Source: Nostocales cyanobacterium HT-58-2 (GTDB lineage Bacteria; Cyanobacteriota; Cyanobacteriia; Cyanobacteriales; Nostocaceae). From it: a stretch of DNA of 64,000 nt. Under the pieces are notes generated by a model that ran no database searches, was not told where the DNA came from, and worked only from the letters and a program-made list of their open reading frames with translations. The position numbers were made by a program, and so were the translations under genes. The DNA lies in the NCBI GenBank assembly GCA_002163975.1, contig CP019636.1:4041001-4105000 (forward strand). Reading direction: 5' to 3'. Position 1 is the first letter of the stretch, and every line of letters begins with the position of its first letter. Shown here piece by piece: positions 25,516-35,255 of the stretch.

Positions 25516-26871
25516 ATGCAAATTTCCGAAGATTCTGTTAATAAAAAAGCGACTTTAAAGAATTGGACTGGATTTGATGCGAATCATCCACCTGAGCCAA
25601 AATTGATAGATACTTGTGTTCATTGTGGGTTTTGTCTCGCGACTTGTCCTAGCTATAGAGTGCTTGGTAAGGAGATGGATTCCCCACGAGGGCGCATCTA
25701 TCTCATGGATGGAATTAATGAGGGTGAAATTCCTCTGAATCAAGCAACTGCACAACATTTTGATACTTGTTTGGGGTGTCTTGCTTGTGTAACAGCTTGT
25801 CCTTCTGGTGTGCAGTATGACAAGTTAATTTCTGCAACTCGTCACCAAGTTGAACGGAATTATCCTCGCACTTTGCCCGATAAGCTTTTTCGTCAACTGA
25901 TATTTTCTCTATTTCCTAATCCCGATGTTTTAAGAATTTTGCTGATTCCATTGTTTTTTTATCAAAAGTTGGGTTTGCAGAAACTGGTACGTGGAACTGA
26001 GTTGTTAAAGCGTTTGTCTCCACGTTTGGCAGCAATGGAATCCATTTTGCCAGAAGTGACTTTGAAATCTTTTCAAGATAATTTGCCAGATATTATTCCA
26101 GCACAAGGTCAGAAACGCTATCGAGTCGGGGTCATTTTGGGATGCGTGCAAAGGCTGTTTTTCTCTGATGTGAATGAAGCAACTGTGCGGGTTTTAACGG
26201 CGAATGGTTGTGAAGTTGTCATTCCCAAAACTCAAGGATGTTGTGCGGCGCTTCCCGAACATCAAGGACAAGCGGAACAAGCCAAAGCTTTGGCAAGGCA
26301 GATGATTGATAGTTTTACAAATACTGATGTAGATTTTGTGATTATTAATGCTGCTGGTTGCGGTCATACCTTAAAAGAGTACGGTCATATTTTAGAAGAT
26401 GACCCAGAATATCGGGAAAAAGCCCAAGAATTTTCGGCAAAAGTCAGAGATGTGCAGGAGTTTTTGGCAACTGTAGGTTTAACAGCGAAATTATCACCTC
26501 TTGCTGATAAACCCTTGACATTGGTTTATCAAGATGCGTGTCATCTGTTGCACGGACAAAAGATTAGCGTGCAGCCGCGTCAATTGTTGCAGCAAATTCC
26601 AGGAGTGAAGTTGCGTGAACCAATCGATGCAGCTATATGTTGTGGGAGTGCAGGGGTTTACAATCTCATGCAACCAGAAGTGGCTAATGAATTAGGTCAG
26701 CAAAAAGTGTGGAATTTGTTGAACACGGGTGCAGAGTTAATCGCTTCTGCGAATCCAGGTTGTACGTTGCAAATTCGCAAGCATCTGAGGTTGCAGGATA
26801 AGGAGATTTCTATCATGCACCCAATAGAATTGTTGGATCATTCGATTCGGGGGATGAAACTGGAATTATAA
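25516..26871 (+). CDS. glcF: glycolate dehydrogenase Fe-S subunit GlcF-like
   Basis: 451 residues. Two [4Fe-4S] motifs are complete: C34/C37/C40/C44 in 'CVHCGFCLATCP' and C85/C88/C91/C95 in 'CLGCLACVTACP'. Two CCG (cysteine-rich) domains follow: 'GCCAALPEHQGQ' (~237-248) and 'AICCGSAGVYNLMQPE' (~374-389). This is the GlcF layout, where the subunit transfers electrons from the flavin subunits to the quinone pool. It lies downstream of glcE with a good spacing for an operon. Some members of the same family serve lactate dehydrogenases (LutA), but the partner here is clearly GlcE-like. Confidence 0.9.
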   Translation: MQISEDSVNKKATLKNWTGFDANHPPEPKLIDTCVHCGFCLATCPSYRVLGKEMDSPRGRIYLMDGINEGEIPLNQATAQHFDTCLGCLACVTACPSGVQYDKLISATRHQVERNYPRTLPDKLFRQLIFSLFPNPDVLRILLIPLFFYQKLGLQKLVRGTELLKRLSPRLAAMESILPEVTLKSFQDNLPDIIPAQGQKRYRVGVILGCVQRLFFSDVNEATVRVLTANGCEVVIPKTQGCCAALPEHQGQAEQAKALARQMIDSFTNTDVDFVIINAAGCGHTLKEYGHILEDDPEYREKAQEFSAKVRDVQEFLATVGLTAKLSPLADKPLTLVYQDACHLLHGQKISVQPRQLLQQIPGVKLREPIDAAICCGSAGVYNLMQPEVANELGQQKVWNLLNTGAELIASANPGCTLQIRKHLRLQDKEISIMHPIELLDHSIRGMKLEL

Positions 26872-26890
26872 TTCAACTCTCATCTATGGA

Positions 26891-27382
26891 CTAAAATCTC
26901 AAACCAACACCACCTTGTAAGGAGAAAGCTGTCCCACCATCACGGACAGCATCAAAGGCAATGATAGCGTTACCAAAAATTACGGTATTGCTATTTGGGA
27001 CGACGTAATCAATACCTGGTTGCAAGGCAAAGCCAATTTTATTGCCAACTGGGGAAGGTGTGTCACCCCCAGCAAGAACAAGTCCAGCGCCTAGATAAGC
27101 GTCGGTTTGCCAGTTGAGGGGATAATCGTAGGAAACTGTTGGGACAAGGGCAACATTTGAACCAATGAAAGCTTGAGCACGGAAAGAAACAGGGGTTTCA
27201 AGAAGCTTGTAGCGCCCAGCAATGACCCCTCCAACTTGGGCGCCATCTGCAAAACCAACCGCTGGACCCACACCAACATAGCTACCATATGCGACTTGAG
27301 CTTCTGCTGGTTGGGTAAGTTGGGCAAAACTTAAAAGTGAACTAGCAAAAACAACTGATACGACATATTTAAGAAGTTTCAT
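26891..27382 (-). CDS. secreted beta-barrel-like protein
   Basis: 163 residues from ATG 27382, preceded by GAGGAG; GTG 27397 would add 5 residues. Signal peptide 'MKLLKYVVSVVFASSLLSFAQ...AEAQ' with an AxA-type site near residue 29. The mature part has alternating hydrophobic strands ('YVGVGPAVGFADG', 'GVIAGRYKLLETPVSFRAQAF', 'GAGLVLAGG') and ends in F ('GGVGLRF'), the C-terminal Phe common in outer membrane barrels. About eight strands fit. A small OmpA/OprB-like outer-membrane protein is likely, but the family is not certain. Confidence 0.6.
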   Translation of the reverse strand: MKLLKYVVSVVFASSLLSFAQLTQPAEAQVAYGSYVGVGPAVGFADGAQVGGVIAGRYKLLETPVSFRAQAFIGSNVALVPTVSYDYPLNWQTDAYLGAGLVLAGGDTPSPVGNKIGFALQPGIDYVVPNSNTVIFGNAIIAFDAVRDGGTAFSLQGGVGLRF

Positions 27383-27510
27383 TGCCCTACTCCTCACACA
27401 ACTGTTAACCTTAATTCCTCATTATCGTAGATTTTATACCTTCTATTACTCACTTATTACTCACTAGAGGAGTCAGAAGTCATTATTCGCCCCACCTCCC
27501 CTTGTCTCCT

Positions 27511-29664
27511 CTACGGGCAGCGAGGATGCAGACCTCCTTGAGTGCAAATGTAGGCTATTTGCTTGGCGTCTAAATTTTTCACTTGAGTGAAATCCACTCC
27601 ATCTATGACAGCAGATTGCACTCCTATAGCTGGAGTTTGCACAAATTGCTCTGCTTGGTCTTGTTTGGTTGGGGAAAGAATTGCTCCTTGAAAATCAGCT
27701 CCTGTGAGATTTGCCCCTCGTAAATCTGCAAGGCTCAAGTCGGCGTTTCGTAGGTTAGCATTTTCCATGTTGGCAGAGCGCAAAATAGCGTTAGCAAGGC
27801 GAGTGGCGTTCAGGTTAGCATTGCTGAGATTGGCATGATCTAGATAAGCTCCTGTGAGGTCTGCTCCCTGCCAATCAGTTTTGGTTAAGTTAGCGAATGA
27901 CAATTGCGTACCTACCGCAATCACACGACCCAAACGAGCAGCATACAAATCCGCGTCTTTTAGCTGTGCATTGCTGAGGTCGGCTCCTGTAAGACTGGCA
28001 TTTTCTAAAACGGCACCTTCTAAATTGGCTGCCTGTATCTGGGTACTACTGAGGTTAGCACCAGTCAAACGTGCGTTGGATAAGTTAGCTTTGTTGAGAA
28101 TGGCACGGCTTAAATCAGTACGGACCAACAAAACACGGCTGAGATTAGCTTCAGTGAGATTAGCCTGCGTCATCCGTGCTTGGCTTAAATCAGCAATCCA
28201 ATCATCATATGTGTCCCAGCGCCCATCCTCTCCTCCTCCCCGGAAGCGACTACCTTTGAAACTGCCAAAAGAGAGATTTGCGGATTTGAACTTAATTCCC
28301 CATAAGTCTATCTTGTCTAGTACCAAGCTGAAGGAGCTTTGCTCAGAGCTGTTCTGACCTAAGTTGACATTGCTGAGATCTAAGCCATAAGTTTGACCGT
28401 TATAGACAGCCAAAATCTTACTTATTGCACGCTGATTTGCTTGCAACTGCTTTTGTAACACTTCTGGTGGTAAAGCTTTGCTGCCTCTTGCTGGCTCTAA
28501 CTCGCCAATCAGGAACTGATTCATGCGTTTTAAATTAGGCAGCGCATTGGGTCCAACGCTGACCAAAGCTTGCTGAATTGTTTCAACTAAGATAGGGTTG
28601 GTTTCTTTTGACAACAAGTTGACAAGGTATTGAGTTGCCTGGGTGTCATTGAGAGTACCCAGAGCCAAAATTGCTTTTTCGCGCTCCTCGTTTGTCGCGC
28701 TCACGCTAGGATTTAACTGTTTGACAAGTGCCAGAAACTGCTGGCTGTTGCGCTGTTCGGCAACTTGCTTATTTTGCAGAGTTTGAATATAGACTTGAGT
28801 TCCTACTAAAGTTACCAATACTGCACTCATACTTAGGAGTGCAACCCCAATCAGTGTTTGACTTGGATTCTGCCGCATCCACTGCCATACCTTTGGTTGC
28901 TGGCTTGGCTCTTCTGGACTGATCACAATTGATGCGATCGCGGCTTCTTCATCTCCTTCAATCAATGGAGCCTGGCTCTGCTTGCTATCACGTGATGGCG
29001 GAGATGTAAATGGTTTTGTGGCATCTATGGTGTAAGCCCCTGCGAGGCGATCATGTAGTGCGCGACGGTTTTTCTGCCAAGAGAAGCCTGTCGCTTCTAA
29101 CACAAGTATGATAGTCGCCAAGCTGGCAAAACCACCTAAACTCGGAAACAAAAAGCTATTACGCCAGAGAAAATAGGTCACTGACATCGGCAAAGCCCAT
29201 CGACCGAGTCCTTCTCGCATCACAATGGCTCCGAAACCTGGCGGTTTGCCTTCAGCGTTAACAACCTTAATCCCAAACTGCTGTTTTACAAGTGTGCTAC
29301 CAGTTGTAGCCAGTAAATACAATTGCCAGCCCGATAGTGTTAGGGGTGCAAGCAAGGCTATTGTCCATAAGAAATTTGTGGGCCATGCTACGTTACGAGT
29401 GCCATAGCTGACAGGTAGAGCTAAGGGGTGAGCGATCGCACGTTCTGTTTGTACCAACAAGGGATTAAGTGGCACTCGATTCAAATCGCTTCTAGAATTA
29501 GCATATGCACCCATGCCAAAGGGTACTAATCCACTGGCAACCACCAGTGTGATTTCAGCTACCCAAGCGGCAATACGCCTTGTCGCTAAGGGCAATGAGT
29601 GGGTTTTTCCCGGTTCTTGAGCTCGACTAGATTGACGACTTCTCCTCACAATTGGGGTTGCCAT
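27511..29664 (-). CDS. RDD membrane protein with pentapeptide repeats
   Basis: 717 residues. Residues ~25-215 are an RDD domain with several membrane helices ('IAAWVAEITLVVASGLVPFGMG', 'QQFGIKVVNAEG', 'RRALHDRLAGAYTID'). A further membrane segment ('TLIGVALLSMSAVLVTLVG') and a HEAT-like pair ('REKAILALGTLNDTQATQYLVNLL') follow. Residues ~480-690 are pentapeptide repeats of the A(D/N)LxX type. A Cys-containing tail ends it. RDD proteins are linked to ion or solute transport; pentapeptide domains form a rigid beta-helix. The fusion is a cyanobacterial theme with no established function. A 114-residue TM/coiled-coil gene lies upstream on the same strand. Confidence 0.85.
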   Translation of the reverse strand: MATPIVRRSRQSSRAQEPGKTHSLPLATRRIAAWVAEITLVVASGLVPFGMGAYANSRSDLNRVPLNPLLVQTERAIAHPLALPVSYGTRNVAWPTNFLWTIALLAPLTLSGWQLYLLATTGSTLVKQQFGIKVVNAEGKPPGFGAIVMREGLGRWALPMSVTYFLWRNSFLFPSLGGFASLATIILVLEATGFSWQKNRRALHDRLAGAYTIDATKPFTSPPSRDSKQSQAPLIEGDEEAAIASIVISPEEPSQQPKVWQWMRQNPSQTLIGVALLSMSAVLVTLVGTQVYIQTLQNKQVAEQRNSQQFLALVKQLNPSVSATNEEREKAILALGTLNDTQATQYLVNLLSKETNPILVETIQQALVSVGPNALPNLKRMNQFLIGELEPARGSKALPPEVLQKQLQANQRAISKILAVYNGQTYGLDLSNVNLGQNSSEQSSFSLVLDKIDLWGIKFKSANLSFGSFKGSRFRGGGEDGRWDTYDDWIADLSQARMTQANLTEANLSRVLLVRTDLSRAILNKANLSNARLTGANLSSTQIQAANLEGAVLENASLTGADLSNAQLKDADLYAARLGRVIAVGTQLSFANLTKTDWQGADLTGAYLDHANLSNANLNATRLANAILRSANMENANLRNADLSLADLRGANLTGADFQGAILSPTKQDQAEQFVQTPAIGVQSAVIDGVDFTQVKNLDAKQIAYICTQGGLHPRCP

Positions 29665-29717
29665 TGGATCACATTCCCTTTAACTTTAATTTCTACGCCA
29701 CTCTCTGCACGTTTCAA

Positions 29718-30062
29718 CTACGGCTTACTTTGAGAGTTATTGGATACTAAAAATTTGTATCCAAGGTACACTAATATTGTTAATAGTGCCAAACTAATTC
29801 CTGCTGCTACAAGTTTGAGTACGGCTTGCAGCATAGCAAAACCCAACACCAATGCTACCCCAGCAACTATTAACTTCCTCACTCTAGAGAGATTTTTGAA
29901 CCATGTCAGAAATCGCACTAAGTGAGTGTATAAACTTGGAAAACCAGACTGAGAGGACTTCACTGTTTTTTTTGACTGCGGAACGACCACAAATGAGGAA
30001 TTCACTTGGGACTCTAGTTTTTCGAGGCGGCGTTTTAAGTCTTCTTCTGGTTGAGAGTTCAT
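29718..30062 (-). CDS. coiled-coil plus membrane-helix protein
   Basis: 114 residues. N-terminal coiled coil ('EEDLKRRLEKLESQV', ~5-19), a polar Ser/Lys stretch, then two close hydrophobic helices (~63-79 and ~83-104). No family recognised. It lies 53 bases upstream of the RDD-pentapeptide gene on the same strand and may be its operon partner; the shared membrane location is consistent with this. Confidence 0.6.
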   Translation of the reverse strand: MNSQPEEDLKRRLEKLESQVNSSFVVVPQSKKTVKSSQSGFPSLYTHLVRFLTWFKNLSRVRKLIVAGVALVLGFAMLQAVLKLVAAGISLALLTILVYLGYKFLVSNNSQSKP

Positions 30063-30407
30063 CTATTTCTACCTTAGCTTAAACACTTGATGGACAACAA
30101 ACCAAACAACTCCTTGATTGGCGGTTGTCTTAGTGATTCTAGCGGATGTCTTTGTTGTAAAGAGTGCTTTTGGTAGTTAAGAATCAAGCTTTTGGCTTTA
30201 GTTTTTTCTAAAAAATTCCTTTTTTTAATATTTAATCATATTAGTTATTTATTCTGCTTAACAAAAACTTATACTGTATAATAAGTAACAAAGGTAAGAA
30301 TAAGTAACAAAAATAGCTTGTCATCATCTTTTAACTGACTCTTCTAACTGAAATTATGTATATCAATAATTGCTTTAGAAAAAATCGGGCTCATAACAAT
30401 CAATCAT
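30063..30407. other. divergent intergenic region 30063-30407
   Basis: 345 bases, AT-rich. A direct repeat AATAAGTAACAAA occurs twice about 20 bases apart near 30280-30312, upstream of the next gene. No gene or strong hairpin seen. Confidence 0.4.
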
Positions 30408-30848
30408 ATGAAAATGTGTACGCTATTTAAATTTGTTCCGCCAGCATTAGCAATGAGTTTAGTTATCACCAATGCTAATTTTGCTGAGGCAGAAGTATTG
30501 AAAATCGATTCTAATTTGCGACCAGATCCGCTCACTGTGAACGGTACATCCGGGGGAAACGTCCAAAGCAATTGCGGCAATATAGACTCTAAACCAAATC
30601 AGATTCTTCAGGTAACAGAATCGCTGCCTTACCTAAGATTAGCTGTTGAAAGTGGTGGACAACCTACCCTGTTAATTGATGGTCCTGGAGGACGCTTCTG
30701 TGTGCTGGCAGATAGTTACTCTGGAGGCAAGCCTGAAATTTCTGGTTATTGGAAAGCAGGAGACTACTCTTTGTATGTGGGAGACTTATCCAAGGGACAG
30801 TATAGCTATACTCTTTCAATTTCGCAACAAAAGACACCTAAAAAATAA
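30408..30848 (+). CDS. small secreted protein, unknown
   Basis: 146 residues with a signal peptide ('FVPPALAMSLVITNANFAEA', cleavage near residue 28). The mature part has two Cys (in 'QSNCGN' and 'RFCVLA') that could pair. The pattern 'LRLAVESGGQPTLLIDGPGGRFCVLADS' and 'YWKAGDYSLYVGDLSKGQYSYTLSIS' resembles pre-peptidase C-terminal-like beta-sandwich modules, in which 'W..G.Y.v.VG' is common. Probably periplasmic. I do not recognise a specific family. Confidence 0.6.
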   Translation: MKMCTLFKFVPPALAMSLVITNANFAEAEVLKIDSNLRPDPLTVNGTSGGNVQSNCGNIDSKPNQILQVTESLPYLRLAVESGGQPTLLIDGPGGRFCVLADSYSGGKPEISGYWKAGDYSLYVGDLSKGQYSYTLSISQQKTPKK

Positions 30849-30948
30849 TCATAGTTTCGTGTGAAACTTTACAAATTTGAGTTAAAGATTAGGTAGTAAA
30901 TTCTTGATATCATTGAGTACTAAAAATTTCATGATCTCAAAATTAAAC

Positions 30949-31026
30949 GTAGGATGCGTTAGGCGTAGCCGTAACGCATCAATTGTTTGAGCAGCATGGG
31001 TTACGCTTTGCGCTCCCCATCCTACA
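30949..31026. repeat. palindromic repeat, GATGCGTTA family
   Basis: GATGCGTTA pairs with TAACGCATC, and the unit is closed by outer arms GTAGGATG (30949-30956) and CATCCTAC (31019-31026). Same family as 15531-15610. Confidence 0.8.
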
Positions 31027-31086
31027 TTTACGTACATTGAGCGACTTATTAATATTTAATTTGTGTAAAATTGTACCAAACCAATT

Positions 31087-31131
31087 CCCCACGTAAGACG
31101 CAAGAGTTGCTCAGCCTGTCTTCGCGTGGGG
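31087..31131. terminator. hairpin beyond the glutathione transferase gene
   Basis: CCCCACG (31087-31093) pairs with CGTGGGG (31125-31131), with an inner AGAC/GTCT pair. It lies 14 bases past the stop of the minus-strand GST gene, but no clear T-run follows, so termination is uncertain. Confidence 0.4.
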
Positions 31132-31144
31132 AGTTGCAAAAGCT

Positions 31145-32368
31145 TTAATAAATAGATGCCAACACTTTATCTACTGCTGCCCGAAATGCAGTTGCAGCAC
31201 CAGCGCTCATATCACGAGGTGCACAGATACGATTCCTGACATAGGCGAGTGTAATAGCTCCAGCAGCAGCCACAATTGGATCACGGCTATCTTTGCCACC
31301 AGTTCCTCCACCCAGCAAGGGTGTGTCATTTCCATTGATAAGATACTCTGCTAATAGTCTCAGGTGCAAATCAACTGCTTCTTTGATTGCTGAAGTGTTG
31401 CCATCTGCTGCCAACGCCTGCACCCCGGAGTTTTTCAGGATATCCCCAATTGCAGCTTCCCGGTTATCACTCAGTCTTTCAGCGGCTTCTGCTCGATATT
31501 CAATGGCTTCGCTATCTGCTGTATCCAAAGGCAATGGATTGGCGATCGCTTCTAAGCCAAATCGCCGACGCAGGAGTAAATTGTTCGTGGTGCTGTCTGA
31601 TCTAACCCTATGATATGCTGGGCGCTTCTTAATAGCCTCAAACCAAGCATTAATACGAGGAAACCGCTCATTTCCCTTAATGTGATACCCCCGATATACC
31701 GGTAAATTAGCCGCCAATCGGTCGAGATGAGGACTATACATAATGTCAACTAAGCTAAATGTTGACACAAAGAAAGGACCTGGGTATTTTGCTAATGCTT
31801 GCTCAATCTCGTCTAATTTAGCTTCCAGTTCTGCCTGTGAATTTGTTAATTCCTGAGAATCCAAAGTTTTTTCCCTCAAGAATTTGTAGGCAACACCTAA
31901 AAAACCACTGGTTTCGACATCTTCAACAAGCTGCCTTGTAACAGCGTTTTCCTCTGGGTTTTCGGGTAGTAGTGGTGGAGTGTCGCGAAATCGCTCTTCT
32001 AAAGCTAAAAGAATATCCTTGGACTCGTAAACTAATTCGCCCTCAATTTTCACAGCTGGAACAAGGGCTGTAGGAACTAGGTCAGTGTACCATTTGGGTT
32101 TGTTGCTTAAGTCGATAAACTCTGTCTCGAATGGAATCCCCTTTTCTTCTAAGGCAAACCAAACCCTCTCACAAAAAGGGCACCAGGAGTTGGTATCACG
32201 ATAAATCAAAACCGGAGGTGCTGTATCTGGAGGTAGTTTGTGCAGACTGCTAGGAATAGGAGCAGTAGAAGGCGACTGCCCAGGTCTACGCACCCGTCGA
32301 GCAGAGGTATTTTTTTGGGCAGTTTCAAGGATTTGTTCCCAAGTAGACACTGTGTCCTGAAGAGACAT
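31145..32368 (-). CDS. glutathione S-transferase family protein with long C-terminal extension
   Basis: 407 residues from ATG 32368, which has GAGG upstream. GST N-domain at ~55-135: the active motif 'WCPFCERVWFALEEKGIPFE' (Cys-x-x-Cys as in lambda/DHAR/omega classes), 'TALVPAVKIEGELVYESKDILLALEERF'. GST C-domain follows (~140-255). The last ~130 residues are an extra helical domain ('ITLAYVRNRICAPRDMSAG') not found in ordinary GSTs. CxxC-type GSTs act as thiol reductases or dehydroascorbate reductases rather than conjugators. It forms an operon with the methyltransferase upstream (4 bases between them). Confidence 0.85.
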   Translation of the reverse strand: MSLQDTVSTWEQILETAQKNTSARRVRRPGQSPSTAPIPSSLHKLPPDTAPPVLIYRDTNSWCPFCERVWFALEEKGIPFETEFIDLSNKPKWYTDLVPTALVPAVKIEGELVYESKDILLALEERFRDTPPLLPENPEENAVTRQLVEDVETSGFLGVAYKFLREKTLDSQELTNSQAELEAKLDEIEQALAKYPGPFFVSTFSLVDIMYSPHLDRLAANLPVYRGYHIKGNERFPRINAWFEAIKKRPAYHRVRSDSTTNNLLLRRRFGLEAIANPLPLDTADSEAIEYRAEAAERLSDNREAAIGDILKNSGVQALAADGNTSAIKEAVDLHLRLLAEYLINGNDTPLLGGGTGGKDSRDPIVAAAGAITLAYVRNRICAPRDMSAGAATAFRAAVDKVLASIY

Positions 32369-32372
32369 TTTT

Positions 32373-33029
32373 TTACCTCGCTGTATTTGGAACGCCAGAA
32401 AAGACAAATAACTGTTCCTCTTTAGGGAAAACCGAACTTTCACCCAGATAACGATGAAGACCTACTCCCATGTCCCCTGTCTGAGTGAGTTTGAAGTCAA
32501 CTTCTTCAAATCCAGCTTCATACAAAAGTTTACGGACAGTTTCTGAGTAAGGAATATCGTGAGAATGTCCGCGAGTCCAGATGACAAAAGCACCTTGTTT
32601 ACTGAGAAAACTTAAGTTACCCAGCAAGCGATTGAGTTCGGCTTCGTTGGCTATGTTGCCGAAGACGCCACATACAATGACAATGTCTGCTGGTACTGCT
32701 CCTACATAATTGGAGAAGACAGTTGCATCACCATTAATAAACTCAATTTGGTTTGCTAAACCTAATGATTCTATGGATGCTCGTCCACGTTCAACTAATT
32801 GCGGGTTGAGTTCAACAAGTCGCGCATAGACATCTTTGGCACGTGGGTGATTTGCTAGCGTTCCCAATAAATCTCGTCCATCACCTGCGCAAACACTAAC
32901 GACACGAATTTGTCCTGGTCCAGACGCATCGAGACTACGAGAAATGTATTCCCGCACGATTTGCAGACGCTGCTGCAATTTTGGTTCGCTCTTGTAGAGG
33001 TCGTGCCATTCAAACCAGTCTTTTGGCAT
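32373..33029 (-). CDS. class I SAM-dependent methyltransferase
   Basis: 218 residues from ATG 33029; TTG 33053 would add 8. Motif I is 'RVVSVCAGDGRDLLGTL' (SAM-binding G-x-G-x), motif II acidic residue lies in 'RLVELNPQLV', then 'EFINGDATVFSNY' and 'ADIVIVCGVFGNI'. The start 'KDWFEWHDLYKSEPKLQQRLQIV' suggests a small-molecule methyltransferase. Substrate unknown. Four bases separate its stop from the GST start, so the two are probably translated from one mRNA. Confidence 0.85.
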   Translation of the reverse strand: MPKDWFEWHDLYKSEPKLQQRLQIVREYISRSLDASGPGQIRVVSVCAGDGRDLLGTLANHPRAKDVYARLVELNPQLVERGRASIESLGLANQIEFINGDATVFSNYVGAVPADIVIVCGVFGNIANEAELNRLLGNLSFLSKQGAFVIWTRGHSHDIPYSETVRKLLYEAGFEEVDFKLTQTGDMGVGLHRYLGESSVFPKEEQLFVFSGVPNTAR

Positions 33030-33326
33030 AAGCGGTGATTCCGTTTTATCCAAACTGTGCTCTTGTAGAGTGCGCTTGTCACTCTTTCATAAAATATACG
33101 GTAAATCTATCGATGAATTGTATTTTTGTAAAAAAGCTTAGGTCTTGGGTTTACGTGCGAACAACTGAAATGCCTGAGCGCGATTATTGTTCATTGTCAC
33201 GCAGAATTATGAATGCTTTACAGCAAAGAAATTTCTATCAAGAATTTTTAGTTAAATTTTGTTAAGATTGGACTCGATACAAGCTCTTCTGCCTTCCCTA
33301 TTCATTCCCTACATTGGAGACACCCC

Positions 33327-35021
33327 ATGCTGCGACTTGAACACATCAGTAAAATTTACCCTACAGGCGAAGTCCTCAAGGATGTTAACTGGGAAGTCAA
33401 AGCTGGCGATCGCATCGGTTTAGTTGGTGTCAACGGTGCCGGAAAATCTACTCAACTCAAAATTATCACTGGGGATACTGAACCCACCTCTGGTGAAATC
33501 ATTCGTCCCGCCAGCTTGCATATAGCTTACCTCAATCAAGAGTTTGAAGTCGATCCAGGACGCACTGTCAGAGAAGAATTTTGGACAGTTTTTAAAGAAG
33601 CGAACTCTGTGCAGCAGTCTTTGGCGCAGGTACAGAGGGATATGGAAAGCGCCACTCCTGAACAACTCGAAAAACTTATTCACAAGTTGGATCGCCTACA
33701 ACGGCAATTTGAAGCCTTGGATGGCTACATCTTAGATGCACGAATTGGGAAAATTTTGCCAGAGATGGGGTTTAGTTTAGAAGATGGCGATCGCCTTGTG
33801 AGTGCTTTTAGTGGCGGTTGGCAAATGCGAATGGGTTTGGGCAAAATTCTTTTACAAGAACCTGACTTATTGTTACTAGACGAACCTACGAACCACTTAG
33901 ACTTAGAAACAATTGAGTGGCTGGAAAATTACCTTAAAGGTCTAAATACGCCAATGGTCATAGTTTCTCATGACCGTGAGTTTCTTGATCGCCTCTGCAC
34001 CCAAATTGTAGAAACCGAACGCGGCGTTTCCACTACATACCTCGGCAATTACTCTGCATACTTGCAACAAAAGGCTGAAAATCAATCAGCGCAAGTTGCT
34101 GCTTATGAACGCCAACAAAAAGAACTAGACAAACAACAAGCATTTGTTGATAGGTTTCGCGCAAGTGCTACCCGCAGTACCCAGGCAAAAAGCCGGGAAA
34201 AACAACTGGAAAAAATTGAGCGCATTGAAGCACCCATTGCTGGAGTCAGAACCCTGCAATTTCGTTTTCCCCCTGCACCCCGTAGTGGAAGGGAAGTGGT
34301 GAACATCAAAGATTTAACTCATATCTATGATGATAAAATCTTATTCTTGGGTGCAAATCTTTTGATTGAGAGGGGCGATCGCATTGCATTTCTTGCTCCC
34401 AACGGTGCTGGCAAATCCACTTTGTTACGCCTAATTATGGGGATTGAACAACCCACAGAAGGAGCAGTGAAATTAGGCGAACACAGCGTGATTCCCGGAT
34501 ACTTTGAGCAAAACCAAGCAGAAGCTTTGGATTTAAAAAAGACCGTTATGGAAACCATTCATGACGAGGTTCCTGATTGGAAAAATGAAGAAGTTCGCAC
34601 TCTTTTAGGAAAATTTTTATTTAGTGGCGATACAGTTTTTAAATCAGTTACGGCACTGAGTGGAGGTGAAAAAGCACGTCTTGCTTTGGCAAAAATGCTC
34701 TTGCAACCAGCAAATCTATTGATCCTGGATGAGCCTACCAATCACCTCGATATTCCAGCGAAAGAAATGTTAGAAGAAGCTATTCAAAACTATGATGGCA
34801 CAGTACTTGTGGTCTCCCACGACCGTTATTTCATCTCTAAGATAGCAAACAAAATTGTAGAAATCCGCGAAGGAGAGTTTCACGTCTATCTTGGTGATTA
34901 TCACTATTACTTGTCGAAAAAAGCAGAAGAAAAAGAACAAGCAAGATTAGCAGAAATTGCTGCTGAAAAAGCGGCAAAGAAAGCAGCAAAAGCAGCAAAA
35001 GCCGCCGCGAAAAAGAAATGA
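33327..35021 (+). CDS. ABC-F family ATPase (translation factor type)
   Basis: 564 residues with two ABC domains and no membrane segments. Walker A: 'GLVGVNGAGKST' (~32-43) and 'AFLAPNGAGKST' (~350-361). Signatures: 'SAFSGGWQMRMGLGKIL' and 'TALSGGEKARLALAKML'. Walker B: 'LLLLDEPTNHLD' and 'LLILDEPTNHLD'. The linker between domains contains the P-site tRNA interaction motif helices ('QRQFEAL', 'QQKELDKQQAFVDRFRASATRSTQAKSREKQL'-like, key residues only). The C-terminus is a Lys/Ala-rich basic tail. ABC-F proteins act on the ribosomal E site (EttA, Uup, YheS groups). This is closest in style to the Uup/YdiF group, by eye only. Confidence 0.9.
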   Translation: MLRLEHISKIYPTGEVLKDVNWEVKAGDRIGLVGVNGAGKSTQLKIITGDTEPTSGEIIRPASLHIAYLNQEFEVDPGRTVREEFWTVFKEANSVQQSLAQVQRDMESATPEQLEKLIHKLDRLQRQFEALDGYILDARIGKILPEMGFSLEDGDRLVSAFSGGWQMRMGLGKILLQEPDLLLLDEPTNHLDLETIEWLENYLKGLNTPMVIVSHDREFLDRLCTQIVETERGVSTTYLGNYSAYLQQKAENQSAQVAAYERQQKELDKQQAFVDRFRASATRSTQAKSREKQLEKIERIEAPIAGVRTLQFRFPPAPRSGREVVNIKDLTHIYDDKILFLGANLLIERGDRIAFLAPNGAGKSTLLRLIMGIEQPTEGAVKLGEHSVIPGYFEQNQAEALDLKKTVMETIHDEVPDWKNEEVRTLLGKFLFSGDTVFKSVTALSGGEKARLALAKMLLQPANLLILDEPTNHLDIPAKEMLEEAIQNYDGTVLVVSHDRYFISKIANKIVEIREGEFHVYLGDYHYYLSKKAEEKEQARLAEIAAEKAAKKAAKAAKAAAKKK

Positions 35022-35193
35022 TAAAGCGTTAATAGTTTTTAACAACTAAACAACTATTGACTACCAACTCACCAGTATACAAGTGACAATTCCGTGCGAT
35101 ATCACAAGAAGTACCCAAAAGTAACCAAAAGTTTAAGAAATGTCTAAAAAACTGTCTAGCTGCAAAAAAAGAGGTTAGTAGGCAGAAATTCAC

Positions 35194-35221
35194 TTGCGAC
35201 TGCAGTTAGCAATGGTATCAT
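35194..35221 (+). promoter_or_regulatory. possible sigma-70-type promoter of gpmI
   Basis: TTGCGA (35194-35199) and TATCAT (35216-35221) with 16 bases between, about 34 bases before the gpmI start. Fit to consensus is fair, not perfect. Confidence 0.35.
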
Positions 35222-35255
35222 TCGGGTATTACAAAAAGTAAAGGGCAGTTTTATT

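Noticed and set aside
27854..28357. Plus-strand 167-codon frame inside the pentapeptide gene
   Set aside because: It is the antisense shadow of regular pentapeptide repeats (periodic Leu/Ala/Lys), not a gene.
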